From contig OZ023180.1 of the NCBI GenBank assembly GCA_963995505.1, positions 4,278,501-4,342,500 of the forward strand: a stretch of DNA of 64,000 bases, written 5' to 3'. Under the pieces are notes generated by a model. It worked only from the letters and a program-made list of their open reading frames with translations, was not told where the DNA came from and did no database searches. Below, in pieces: positions 35,169 through 45,400 of the stretch; positions within the stretch are counted from its first letter, which is position 1, and every line of letters begins with the position of its first letter. Made by a program: the position numbers and the translations under genes. The DNA comes from Hypericum androsaemum (Eukaryota; Streptophyta; Magnoliopsida; Malpighiales; Hypericaceae).

Positions 35169-36601
35169 GAGAAAATTACGCTCAGGTCCCTGTAGTTTGG
35201 CGTCCCTCCCTCTTGGGTCTCTGCATTTTCGAAATCGTTCCTGACGTTCCCGAAGTTTGGTTTTATCAACTCTCGGGTTCCTGACGGCTCTTTTTTTCAT
35301 TTTTGGTCATGGAAATGACCAAAATACCCTTAACCAAAAAATAAAAAAATTTACCTTCTTCAACTTTTGAATAAAAACACCAATCACCAGAAACTAACGC
35401 AAAAATAAGATCTAACTAACTAAAATTAAGAACACAACCAAGAACATTAAGAAAAAAACTAAGATCAAAATTAAGAACCCACAAAATCCTCCTCTGCCGT
35501 GCGCCACCGGCCTACATTGAAAATCACCTTCCGGAACGGCGCCGGCTACTGAGACAACCTTCTGATCGGCCGCTGTCTCCAATATATCTGGGGTCGACCT
35601 AATGCAATCATTTTAAACCTTTGAAGAAACCATAAGAGCTTGCTCCTTCTCCTTGAAAATTTCAGACCTAATTCGAAGATCCCCTATTTTTCCTCCAAAA
35701 TATTTATCAAGTAATGTACTCCATTTATTTCCACCCTAAAAATCTCATCGGTGCTAGACATCAATGTACTAATTATAAGGACCATGGCAGAATCGATTCT
35801 TGTTCTGGAAGAGGTGAGTCCATGCTACAAATTGGGGGTTCCATAGAGTTGTTAAAAAAATTGGGTTTTCAAAGTGCTTAGAGGAACCATATAGAGATTA
35901 AGCCACATATCTAGATTCTGCTACGAATTGGTGGTTCAAAGTGGCCCGGGCACTACGGCAGCCCGATGTTCCTCCTCATCGACTTGGGTACTGCGTTGTA
36001 CATTTGATCTCTATTGATTCCTTTCATAAAAGGATCAGCTAAGTTGTCCTTGGACTTTACGTAATTAATGGTGATCACCCCACTAGAGATCAACTGTCTA
36101 ACGGTATTGTGTCTCCGACGGATATGTCGAGACTTTCCGTTGTACATTGTACTTTCTGCTCTCCCGATTGCAGACATGCTATCACAATGTATCAATACGG
36201 GAGACACCGGTTTGCTCCAGCACAGAATATCCTCTAGGAAGTTTCTGAGCCGGAGAGTGGCCGCGAAAGATCTCGACGTCGAGGAGGGCCATAGTTGATT
36301 TTGCTATGAGTTTTTTTCCTCAATGTTCTTTGTTGTGTTCTTGATTTTGGTTAGTTTGATCTTGTTTTTGAGTTGGTTTTTTATTTTTGGTATTTTTGTT
36401 CAAAGGTTGGAGAAAGTAAAATTTTTTTATTTTTTGTTTAAGGATATTTTGGTCATTTTTATGACCAAAAATGAAAAAAGAGCCGTCAAGGACCCGAGAG
36501 TCTCTAAAACCAAACTTCGGAGACGTCAGAAAAGATTTCAGAAATACAGGGATCCCAGAGGGAGGGACGCCAAACTATAAGGACCTGAACATAATTTTCT
36601 C
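35169..36601. mobile_element. Mutator-like TIR element with perfect 9-bp TSD, carrying a copia fragment
   Basis: The target duplication is tttatatta at 35160-35168 and 36602-36610. The inverted repeats are about 190 bp long (35169-35360 and 36410-36601), with 'gaccaaaataccctta' and 'gggtccctg' blocks shared with the other elements. The interior contains a minus-strand Ty1/copia RNase H fragment and GC-rich DNA (35490-35600) that I do not recognise. There is no transposase. Confidence 0.92.
35953..36250 (-). pseudogene. Ty1/copia RNase H C-terminal fragment inside a MULE
   Basis: On - the frame reads LRNFLEDILCWSKPVSPVLI, HCDSMSAIGRAES, KSRHIRRRHNTVRQLISSG and YVKSKDNLADPFMKG, then stops at 35953. 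This is the end of a copia polyprotein RNase H domain. The rest of the element and its LTRs are absent. The fragment sits between the two arms of the TIR element at 35169-36601, so it was probably captured rather than inserted as an element. Confidence 0.88.
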
Positions 36602-36659
36602 TTTATATTAAGGTAAATCCAAGTAACAAATATGTGACAATATGTGCAGGGCAGCCGCC

Positions 36660-37213
36660 ACGTACCCCACCTTGACCCCATATCCTTCGAACTACCTCCA
36701 CTCCCATGCTATTGCTATCCGCGCTTCCTTCTCTCTTTCCTATGCGCCGTTTGTTTGTCTGTTTTAATTAATCCAACCGCTTCCTTCAACATCTCCTGCA
36801 TCAGAAAACTCTCCAAGATCAGCAGGGCCCACCTATCCCGTCACGGACCCCTCACCTCGCCGCCATCATCATCATCGTTGCTTCACCTGAGCAGCACCAC
36901 CGCAGTGGTGGGTCCCTCATTGGCAGGCCTGGGGCCTACAGCGAGGTCAAAGAAGCCGAGGGTGGTGGTGGTGGGGTCTGGTGGGCGGGGTACAGTCTGG
37001 CGGATCGACACGGAGGCCTACGACATCGTTTGCGTTTCCCCGAGGAACCACATGGTGTTCACCCCGCTGCTGGCTTCCACATGTGTCGGCATGCTCGAGT
37101 TTCGGTTGGTGGCGGAGCCGATTGGGCGCATCCAGTCGGCCATCTCCACCGCCCCTTCGTCCTACTTCTTCCTTGCCGACTGCACCGCCCTCTACACCCC
37201 AATCTTAAGATAG
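36660..37213 (+). pseudogene. N-terminal fragment of an internal alternative NAD(P)H dehydrogenase (NDA type)
   Basis: The frame contains [19 protein letters not shown], then [38 protein letters not shown] and [15 protein letters not shown]. This matches the first FAD-binding region of plant mitochondrial type II NAD(P)H:ubiquinone oxidoreductases (NDA1/NDA2). The GxGxxG nucleotide-binding motif, normally GSGWAGCR, reads GSGGRGTVW and is damaged. Similarity stops at 37200 and nothing of the remaining three quarters follows. No in-frame ATG gives a typical start. A truncated gene copy, probably dead. Confidence 0.8.
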
Positions 37214-37662
37214 TATTCACGTAAAAATAATTGAAAGAGTAATTTTGACATTTATAACTAACACACCAAATCATCCAAAAAAGAACGTTTATATTATTAT
37301 AGTAAGATAATCAAATTTACATCAAATAGTAAATAATTATATGATTAATCTCGCAACAACTTCATGTATAAAATAAGATCTTGATGGCCGAACTCTATGA
37401 TATAATTTGATCACCAAAACTACTCATGAATGCAATATAGAGGAGTATAAAGAAGAAGCAAATTGATATTTGGTAATTTCGGTAAATTTCTTGATAAGCA
37501 ATAGTTCCAGATATTTAAATTGATATTCGAGATTGAATTCCGTTGAGACTTGAGAGTAGTTGAATTATTGGGTAGAATTTTGGTAAATTAAATAACATAT
37601 TTAACCGAAACACCGAAATGTAATTTTACCTATTATATAAACTAAAGCTTACTTTTTTTTGG
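37214..37662. other. AT-rich spacer
   Basis: No gene. The 37315-37415 stretch is similar to 31595-31690. Confidence 0.5.
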
Positions 37663-38013
37663 GGGTTAAATTATCCTCTAGTCCCTGGTATTTGGTCATC
37701 CTCCCCCTCGGGTCCCTTCATTTTTTAAAATAATTAAACCATCCCCGACTTTGGTTTTAGAAACTCTCGGGTCTCTGGCTGACGTCAGCACATTTTTTCA
37801 TGGAAATGACCAAAATACTCTAAAAAAAGAAAAAAATTATCTTCAATATTTTGATCATTTCCCTTGATAAAAAATAAAAAAATGGGTGCTGACGTCAGCC
37901 AGGGACCCGAGAGTTTTTAAACCAAAGTCGAGGGACGGTAAAATCATTTTTGAAAATGTAAGGACCTAAGAGAGAGGATGACCAAATATCAGGGACTAGG
38001 AAGTAGTTTACCC
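37663..38013. mobile_element. 351-bp MITE-like hairpin of the same MULE family
   Basis: Two inverted arms of about 165 bp with almost no interior. Both contain gctgacgtcagc and 'gggacccgagag', and it starts gggttaaattatcctc. It looks like the minimal, cargo-free form of the family. The flanks (ttttttt-gg and tattttggg) give only an imperfect 9-bp duplication. Confidence 0.8.
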
Positions 38014-38890
38014 TATTTTGGGTGGAAGTACGACCAACTAAAGCTTACCTCATCCGTGGATAGACCCACTCTCGACAGTCGACACTCGCACACAATAAAA
38101 CCAGTGGACAACCGCGACCCCAGCCACCACCAAGGTAAGCTTCCTGCTCCGTTATCTTCTCTATAACCGATTTAGGGTTTTGAAAATTTGGGGATTTTGG
38201 AATCGACTTAGGGTTCGTGCTTTTTTTATTTTCTCTCTACTCTTGTCCCATTTTCCATGTTGATTTTGTCAAATTTAGGGTTTCGAAACCCAAATCGAAT
38301 AAATTTTGGGGATTATTCGTCTGTTTGATGTTTACTATTCCATCATATATATACTACTGATTTGGTTTAAATTTCTTTAATTAATTTCACGGATAAATGA
38401 CAAATTGGAATTTTTGCCAACAATTTCGTCAAATTTGGTAAAATCCCGAATTTATTCAGTAGTCCTACAGAATACTATTTGGGATCAGGATCGGGATCGG
38501 TTGGACGTTTTTAATATGTCGGTATTTACTGAATGTACCCCCTGTATCTTGCTGGGAATGTAAGTTTGGTCTAGGGTATAATCAATATTATTTAGAGTTA
38601 TTGTAACAGTCCCCTTAAACCACCAGGCTCTTGGATCAATCAACCGATATTGTTTGTTGTAACTTAACCAGATTTCTCAAGTTTTAGCATTTGAGATTCA
38701 ACTGCATAGAGCAGCACCCGAAAAGTTAATTTGAGGCCTGTTAGTGTAAGCACGTTCATCTATAATGAATCGTATATCATTAAGTTTTGATCTTTCTTTG
38801 GAAGCATGATTAGTTGTTTTGTAGTTTTTACCTTTACAGGCCATGTCTCCTGCTACGGCGAGTAATAATATCCGTTTCTTTTCTCTGCAG
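38014..38890 (+). other. 5' region of copy C (probable leader exon and intron)
   Basis: A possible leader exon ends 'caccaccaag|gtaagc' at about 38131, and the acceptor 'ctctgcag' ends at 38890, where copy A also has its acceptor. The MSQPEVSYS coding exon of copy A has no counterpart here. Confidence 0.5.
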
Positions 38891-39197
38891 TTGCGGATCT
38901 TGTGGATATCCATTGAACTTATTTTCTTCTAATCGCATCACCTCAGGCATTGGATCGAAATATCGGAAATCCATAAGCAAAGGCTCTATATCTTTTGCTA
39001 CTGTTGACCTTAGCCGGTTCGCTCAAGTTGATGAGGTAAACTGGCTTCCGTTATCTTGGGGCCCTTGTCATGCCAAAACTGAACTTCTGTGTCGTAAATG
39101 TGAGGTTCATATAGGCTATGGTTATGAAGATTCATCGCTTTATGTGGTTTTGACTCGATCAACACATATAGTTCAGCCTATGAAAAGTTCACGATAA
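38891..39197 (+). pseudogene. At4g08330-like ORF, copy C (exon 1 lost, frameshifted)
   Basis: The sequence continues as CGSCGYPLNLFSSNRITSG ... LLCRKCEVHIGYGYEDS like copy A. A one-base deletion at about 39146 ('gattcatcgc' against 'gattcacctgc') then shifts the frame and it ends at 39197 without the IRALQPSE tail. The coding first exon is also absent. The residual sequence now acts only as leader for the intact FBL12-like gene. Confidence 0.85.
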
Positions 39198-39243
39198 AGA
39201 TCTGGGATCTACAGCCTTCAGAAGAACGAAGCTGTCAATTAGC

Positions 39244-40422
39244 ATGGAAGATCCTGCAAATAATGGTGCTGACTCCATAATGCACCTTCCTGATGATTGC
39301 CTCTTTATGATTTTCCGACAACTAGACTGTAGCACCGATCGTGAATCATTCGGTTTGACTTGCAACCGATGGCTTAAGATTCAAAATCGAAGCCGCCGCT
39401 CCTTACAGTTCCAATGTTCATTCACTGTCCTTGATCGTGCTGCATTGTCTAACAACAATCTTGTCATCAATGCCAATCATCTTCACAGGCTACTCACCCG
39501 TTTTCAACACTTAAATCACTTGTCATTATCTGACTGCTCTGAACTACCTGATTCAGGCCTAAACCAATTGCAATTGTCCGGTTCGAAGTTGTACTCCCTC
39601 TACCTGGATTGTTGTTTTCAGATCACTGATAATGGCTTGTCCATGGTTGCTAGAAGCTGCCCCTTTCTCGAAGTTATCAGCCTCTATCAATGCAATATTT
39701 CTGATATTGGGTTAGAAAGTTTGGCTCATGGTTGCTCTGCTTTGACGCATATAAATCTCTCACGTTGTATCCTTGTGACTGACAACGGAATAAGTACTCT
39801 AGCCAAAGCATGCTCCCAGCTCCATGCGATTAAGATATCTTGCTGCAAATCTGTGAATGGTTTTGGCCTTCAAGAGTGTTCACCAACTTTAACTTTCATA
39901 GATGCTAAATTATGCTCGCTTGTGCCTGAAGGTGTCAAGGCGATGCTTACTAGGGGTGGAGTCGAGTTTCTAGATGTTTCGGGTACAAGCTGGAAAAAAC
40001 TCAGTGATGGCATTTTAGCAACAATTGGTGTTGGTTTCGCCACAAGGCTTAAAATTCTCAACCTTAAGATGTGCAGTGTTGTTGGAGATGACTTGGTCAT
40101 CGCTATAGCAAAGGGATGCCCGTCACTTGAAGAATGGAACCTAGCATTGTGTCATGGGGTACGAATTTCAGGGTGGCAATGCATTGCAACGCACTGTAAT
40201 AACCTGGAGAAGCTTCATGTGAATCGGTGCCGCAACCTGTGTGATCAAGGGCTGGCAGCTCTGCGAGATGGATGCAGAAGGCTCTCTGTCTTATACATTA
40301 ACCGGACCGGTCGATCAGTGCCTCTGGAGTTGTTTAGACTTTATAGAAGCGATGTCCTGATCAAGGATGAAGTGATAATGAGTATAGGCCCTCATTGGAT
40401 GGATGACTATTCACGCAAATGA
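39244..40422 (+). CDS. FBL12: F-box/LRR-repeat protein, FBL12-like (copy C, intact)
   Basis: A single uninterrupted exon encodes 392 aa. Residues 12-50 form the F-box (MHLPDDCLFMIFRQLDC, then RESFGLTCNRWLKIQN). Residues about 90-350 form leucine-rich repeats of the CC type (LYLDCCFQITDNGLSMVARS; INLSRCILVTDNGISTLAK; LHVNRCRNLCDQGLAALRDG). The wording matches plant F-box/LRR-repeat protein 12. F-box proteins bind SKP1/ASK in SCF ubiquitin ligases and the LRR part selects the substrate, which is unknown here. The start is the ATG at 39244, directly after the decayed At4g08330-like ORF. The 3' end faces PEX13, with stops 720 bp apart. Copies A, B and D of the array are broken, so this is the only functional copy visible. 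Confidence 0.94.
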   Translation: MEDPANNGADSIMHLPDDCLFMIFRQLDCSTDRESFGLTCNRWLKIQNRSRRSLQFQCSFTVLDRAALSNNNLVINANHLHRLLTRFQHLNHLSLSDCSELPDSGLNQLQLSGSKLYSLYLDCCFQITDNGLSMVARSCPFLEVISLYQCNISDIGLESLAHGCSALTHINLSRCILVTDNGISTLAKACSQLHAIKISCCKSVNGFGLQECSPTLTFIDAKLCSLVPEGVKAMLTRGGVEFLDVSGTSWKKLSDGILATIGVGFATRLKILNLKMCSVVGDDLVIAIAKGCPSLEEWNLALCHGVRISGWQCIATHCNNLEKLHVNRCRNLCDQGLAALRDGCRRLSVLYINRTGRSVPLELFRLYRSDVLIKDEVIMSIGPHWMDDYSRK

Positions 40423-41142
40423 ATGTCTGTGCTTGGAGAACTCCCAAATTGATTCTGAAGTGAACCTGGATGATAGGCGTATGTAGCGGTAAATCTAAGT
40501 GAACTTTATTACAATGGTTTATTGTTCAAAATGTTCATTTTCTTCGTCTTTCTTTGATCCATGATAATTTGGACGCCATACTACTATACTAATCCAGTTT
40601 TGTAGAAGGAAAAATTGTTACCCTAAGAAAGCCTTGTGTTTAATCCGTACGAATGAGAAAGATACCATTGGAGAGTAGAGATAAGTCTCGACAGCACGAT
40701 GATTGCTGGGCTGATGCGTTACGATTAACTATAAGACATATTGTCCTGCTGTCGTCGAGCTACTGCAAATATGAGCAACCCCCTTTTTTTTTGTTTCTGG
40801 AGGGATCAGTAAAGTCGGTATACAACTAAAACAACACAAAATGTGATGCAACCCTTCACAAATTTGAATAAAATGAGACGTTACAACACGCAACACCTTC
40901 GAGCATCCCTTTTTAGTACTATATGTTTCTCTTATATGCTTGCGATGATTTAATACAACATGAAGACCAGTACAAGAATTATATAACAGGTGAGCAAACA
41001 GATCATGATCTATTGAGCAGAGGGGAGAGAGATTTGTTCTATGCAAAGACCTTCAAATCGAACTTCGTCCATCTCCATTGTGGCATTGCATAGCTCCTTC
41101 CACTTGGTCCTAAGGTAATTGCACAGAGATTGGGAGACTAAA

Positions 41143-43755
41143 TTAGCCGCTCCCTCCCTCACCCCATACGTTATCCCATCCACCACTCGGTGCAGCCTTA
41201 GGCCCCTCAATGTAGTTTTGATTTCCATGGGGGTTGTGAGGACCAGGAAGTCCATTCGGATGCGGTCCCTGAACCTTTCTTGGCTTTGTTTTAATTCCCA
41301 ACAGCCTCAAAACAAATCTAGCTAGCTCTCCATATAACATCCCTCCGCGGTCAAACAGCTACAAAAAGAAATAGTCACTTTCACGCTGTACAGTGGCTCG
41401 AACCTTTCCCCGATACACCATTGCTTTCAGGACTAAACAGTATTATTGAGGTTAAAACAAATGAGAGTGAAGACTTGAATATTATTAGAAAGAAGCAAAC
41501 CTGAAGAAGAGCTGACATGAACATGTGGAAGGCCTGCGTGTTCTGGTCTATCAGAATTGATATTCGGCCAAAAAAGTTCACAACTCCTTGCATCTGTTAA
41601 CCATTAGACTAGACATAAATACAAATAGACTCCAAGCAGGGATGTATCAGGAAGAACAATTATTTATCAGACAATTAAATTGTCATTTTCAGTAAATGGC
41701 ATTATTTTTGTCACTCTTTCCAACTTAACCCAACCAAACTACTGCCCAGTGCCCACTACAAATCAGCTGCATGATATAATCCCAGGTCCATTTAATAGCA
41801 CATGCAGAATGAAGTACTCATTCTTGAAGGTTAACTCCAACTAATCAAGCATCAAAATCTTCAACTATCACGTAAAATCAAACTTTTAAAGAAATTGACC
41901 GAGGGAATATTCGCAAGCATCCCCGATTTTCCTTCGCTTCTGAAACCATTGCTATTATCAGGAGCTTCCAGCATATCCAGCAATCATAGCCATTAAGGAA
42001 CCCGTATAATGAATTATTGTCTATAAACCAGCACAAGAACACAGTGGCACACCAGAACCGAGAATTTTACAGAGCGTATATCTAAAATTTTGATGAAGGG
42101 AATATTCACAAGCATCCCAAGAATCTCCTTTGCTTCTGAATCCATTACTATCGAACTCCTACATCAACCAGGAGCTTCTAGCATGTTCAGCAATTATGGA
42201 CAGTTAAGGAACCCATAAACTGAATTATATCTAAAAATCAGTACCACGACACACAATGGCACACCAGAACCAAGCATGTCTGTATACGAGAAATCTGCTT
42301 GGAACCGCCAAGTCTTAACAGTGTAGATCTTTTTTTGAGAAGGGTTAACAGGGTAGATCATACACAGCCATTTTCTGAGCTGTTGTAGTACCAAGTATTT
42401 GATTCCAGAGGTGTCGAAGAAATAATACACACAGATAAACACGAAGAAACTGGTGGAGTATGCTCAAAATAGGGCAAAACACAAACATGGATGAATGCAA
42501 TCATGCACACAGAGGAATAGCGAGAGCTTACCACTTGGAGGAATGAAATCCAGAAGCCTGGGGGTGATGACGGAGGACCGTAGGGGTTATTCGGATCTTG
42601 ATCACCGTAAGGACCCATGCCCATACCATAACCACCCATTGACCCACCAAGACCACCACCATACATCCCTCCGCCACCATACATTCCCCCTCCACCACCG
42701 TACATTCCCCCTCCGCCACCATATAACCCACCATAACCACCTCTATACATACTGTTCCCATACAACCCACCACCATAAGAGCCCATTCCTCCATATGAAG
42801 AAGCACCATAGAGTCCAGATCCATACCCAGAGTTATAATTCAAGCCAGCACCATAACCTGCAGCACAAGTAAGAATCAATTTTAGCAAATATGAAAAAAA
42901 CAGAAGCATAACTAGCACAGCAAAGTCTTACAAATGTAGGCTAACAACGACGATGCTAGCAATTTCCTAAAGTTTGAATGACTTTTGATGCAACCCAATA
43001 CGATTAGAGTGTGCCCGAAACTCGTATGAGCTAAAGCATGGATCATGACTCAGCATAATCTCAAGGTTCTATTTCATCAAGGTTTGGTCTTAGAGACTTA
43101 GGAGGTCTACATGATTGATTCTCATGTTCATCAAAGTTCAACAGATAGACAGGTACCTCCTCCTCCATACGTGTTCCCGTAAGTAGTAGTTTGCTCCCAA
43201 GGCCGAGCGGGCATAGGCCTGCCTACTGCATTTCTGTTGAGTGCAGCACTCCCATCAGCCGAAGAAACTATTTCACCTGGATTGGCAGTTCCAGAAGCCT
43301 CAACAACATCACTAGTGTTGCCACCTGATGGAGGCTTGAAAGGTGCAGGACCGGACGACGAGTTTCCAGCTCGTTCCCACGGCTTAGCAGGAGGACCACT
43401 CCCTGTATTCGGGATAACAGGTTCAAATACTCAGCGGAAACCCTTTCCAGACATCACCAAGGGATCTAATTCTATCCCGAACCAAGTACAGCTTTCTGAA
43501 GAACCATATACCCAGCCCTATCCCTTCCTAACGTTCTAGAAACGATCAAAACCTCAGAAACTAAATCCCATCATCTAATTACGATGAATCCCAAAACAAG
43601 ACCCGAATTGAATATTCACGGAGCGGAAACCCTAATCGGAGGTATCAACGGTACGGAAACAAATCTATGTCAACGAATTATCTCACTACGACGAGAGTTA
43701 ACATAATCGGAGAAAGAAAATAGAGATTCGCATCAATTATCAGATGAGAAGCAAG

Positions 43756-43811
<56 letters not shown>

Positions 43812-43836
43812 CCGCTGGCTGGAGATTGGAGTCCAT
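41143..43836 (-). CDS. PEX13: Peroxin 13, peroxisomal docking-complex membrane protein
   Basis: Five exons on -: 43812-43836, 43157-43402, 42532-42857, 41501-41593, 41143-41358, giving 301 aa (Arabidopsis PEX13 has about 304). Exon 1 is 25 bases (MDSNLQPAG) and intron 1 begins inside a CT/GA microsatellite. Residues 1-90 include the conserved GPPAKPWERAG and RPWEQTTTY. Residues 91-185 are a Tyr/Gly-rich low-complexity region (YGGGGGMYGGGG repeats). Residues 190-240 include the conserved VNFFGRISILIDQNTQAFHM, MLYGELARFVLR and GIKTKPRKVQGP. PEX13 with PEX14 forms the docking and import site for matrix proteins in the peroxisome membrane, and the YG-rich region is thought to form the permeability phase. 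Like other plant PEX13s it lacks the SH3 domain of yeast and animals. A copy of its 3' end lies at 33544-33939. Confidence 0.95.
43759..43809. repeat. (AG)n microsatellite in intron 1 of PEX13
   Basis: About 25 AG units, reading CT on the gene strand. They begin about two bases after the exon 1 donor site (ac at 43810-43811). Confidence 0.95.
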
Positions 43837-44659
43837 TTCTGAGTCGGAAGGAGAACTTCTTCCTCCTCTCTTTCTATTTGATTATTTATTATTTCTTTTT
43901 CGAGGGTGGGGGGGTTTCGCTTCTATCTCCGCATCAACCCGCCGAGAGAGAGAGAGAGAATATCGATCTAATTTTATTATGTTAAAATAATATTTTCACT
44001 AATTAATAATAATTCTAAAATAGGCAACTCTTATCCCTACTCTCTGGCCCTCTGCCTTTAATGCCCTGCGTTTTATTTTTACTTTTTATTCTCGTCTACC
44101 GGTTTTAATTTTATTCATCAATTTTTTTTGGGCACCCTATTAATAAATCATTTTCCTGTGCGGAGGATGAGACTTCTTTCTTTGACCAACGTGGCCGACT
44201 ACTTGTCCACCTATTGACCAGAGATTCTATTTTTTCCAGTTGACCGCTTCCGGTGTGGAGACGTATTATTTCAAATTATTCATGAAACAAATTGTATGCA
44301 CCTGCATAAATATGATTTATCATTTTCTAAATTTACGATGTGTCTTACCGATTATCTCTCTTAAATTTTAGTAAATTCGATGACCATGTAAATGGACACA
44401 ATAGTATACACCACCATGGTTGGTAAGTTCATAGAATTGTTTAATTTCCAAGTATAATACCCAACTTTCCTAAAACAAATTAAATACCATTTAAATACGT
44501 TTTATTCTATAACTGATGACCATAAAGTCTTATCAGGACTAGATCACTAGGGACTGGACTGTGTTACATAAGTTTTCAATCTAAAATCTAAACCTAATTC
44601 CCCGTTATCGGGTGGTATAAACCAAAAACCCTAATTGTTCCGTTGACGACGGGATAATA
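43837..44659. other. PEX13 5' flank and intergenic DNA
   Basis: A second short AG run lies at 43946-43958. Beyond that the sequence is AT-rich with no gene. Confidence 0.5.
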
Positions 44660-45248
44660 CTAGCAATAACAGTGACAATGACGATAGTCCGGCTCGCAAA
44701 CCCCTCCTTTTCCATTATTACAGCCCCTGGTGCAAAATTTCCAGCAGCTTCCTTGGTGGGGTTTGTCATCAACGCCAGGTCTGCATGGCAAAAAATGGGG
44801 GTGGTCCGTACAACACCGCTTGTTGTTAACGGCGAGAACCTCGTCATAACCTGATAGAAATATAGTATACATTTCCGTCAATTCATTTAGATTTTGATAC
44901 GTTGACCAAGTGCCGTTTGTCAATACCTTGGAATATAATAACAACAAAGGAACAATTCCCAATTGTAATTCACTAATTTTCGTTAACATATATATACACA
45001 CTAGTATATACATAATTTTTTTAAACCACGGATATATATCAGATCGAATAATTTAAGTTTGAATTGGTCGGACTAGCAAAACTCTTTCTACTCATTCTTC
45101 GTACACGGAATGATTAATTCCGATTAGAGTTCCAAATGATTAATTCGGTAACAAGATGCAAAAAAGTCTATTAATTAAAGATATATAGACCTGTCGATAA
45201 TACAAGGGCAACGAGGAGAACAATTGTCAGAAGTTTCACTTGAGCCAT
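44660..45248 (-). CDS. Defensin-like secreted cysteine-rich peptide DEFL1 (intact)
   Basis: Two exons on -, 45191-45248 and 44660-44850, give 82 aa. Exon 1 encodes the signal peptide (MAQVKLLTIVLLVALVLST), split from the mature part by a phase-1 intron, the standard layout for plant defensin-like genes. The mature part (GYDEVLAVNNKRCCTDHPHF ... CHCYC) has ten cysteines in the order CC-x8-C-x12-C-x3-C-x3-C-x7-C-x6-C-x-C-x-C; C-x3-C and C-x-C fit a cysteine-stabilised alpha-beta fold. The first cysteine of its paralogues (DC at the start of exon 2) is replaced here by YD. A TATA box lies at 45369-45380. The transposon at 45401 begins about 20 bp beyond it, so the upstream promoter is mostly transposon DNA. 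Such peptides act in defence or pollen-pistil signalling; the specific role is unknown. Confidence 0.88.
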
Positions 45249-45368
45249 CTTTTCTTCGGTGTGCAGCAGTATGAACGTTGAAAACTTTTTAATTTGGTAC
45301 AAGTTGACAATGTTATTGTTTAGTACTATAAATTTATAATGTCACGCTAAAATGTTGTGGACAAAGCT

Positions 45369-45380
45369 CTATTTATACTT
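45369..45380 (-). promoter_or_regulatory. TATA box of DEFL1
   Basis: On - it reads AAGTATAAATAG, about 120 bp before the ATG. The same element with the same neighbours ('caaagctctatttatact' on +) precedes DEFL3 and DEFL4. Confidence 0.7.
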
Positions 45381-45400
45381 GAAAAGTTAAAAAAAAAGCG

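Noticed and set aside
42495..42872. His/Tyr-rich plus-strand frame and a second minus frame over PEX13 exon 3
   Set aside because: Antisense and alternate-frame readings of the YG-rich repeat of PEX13.
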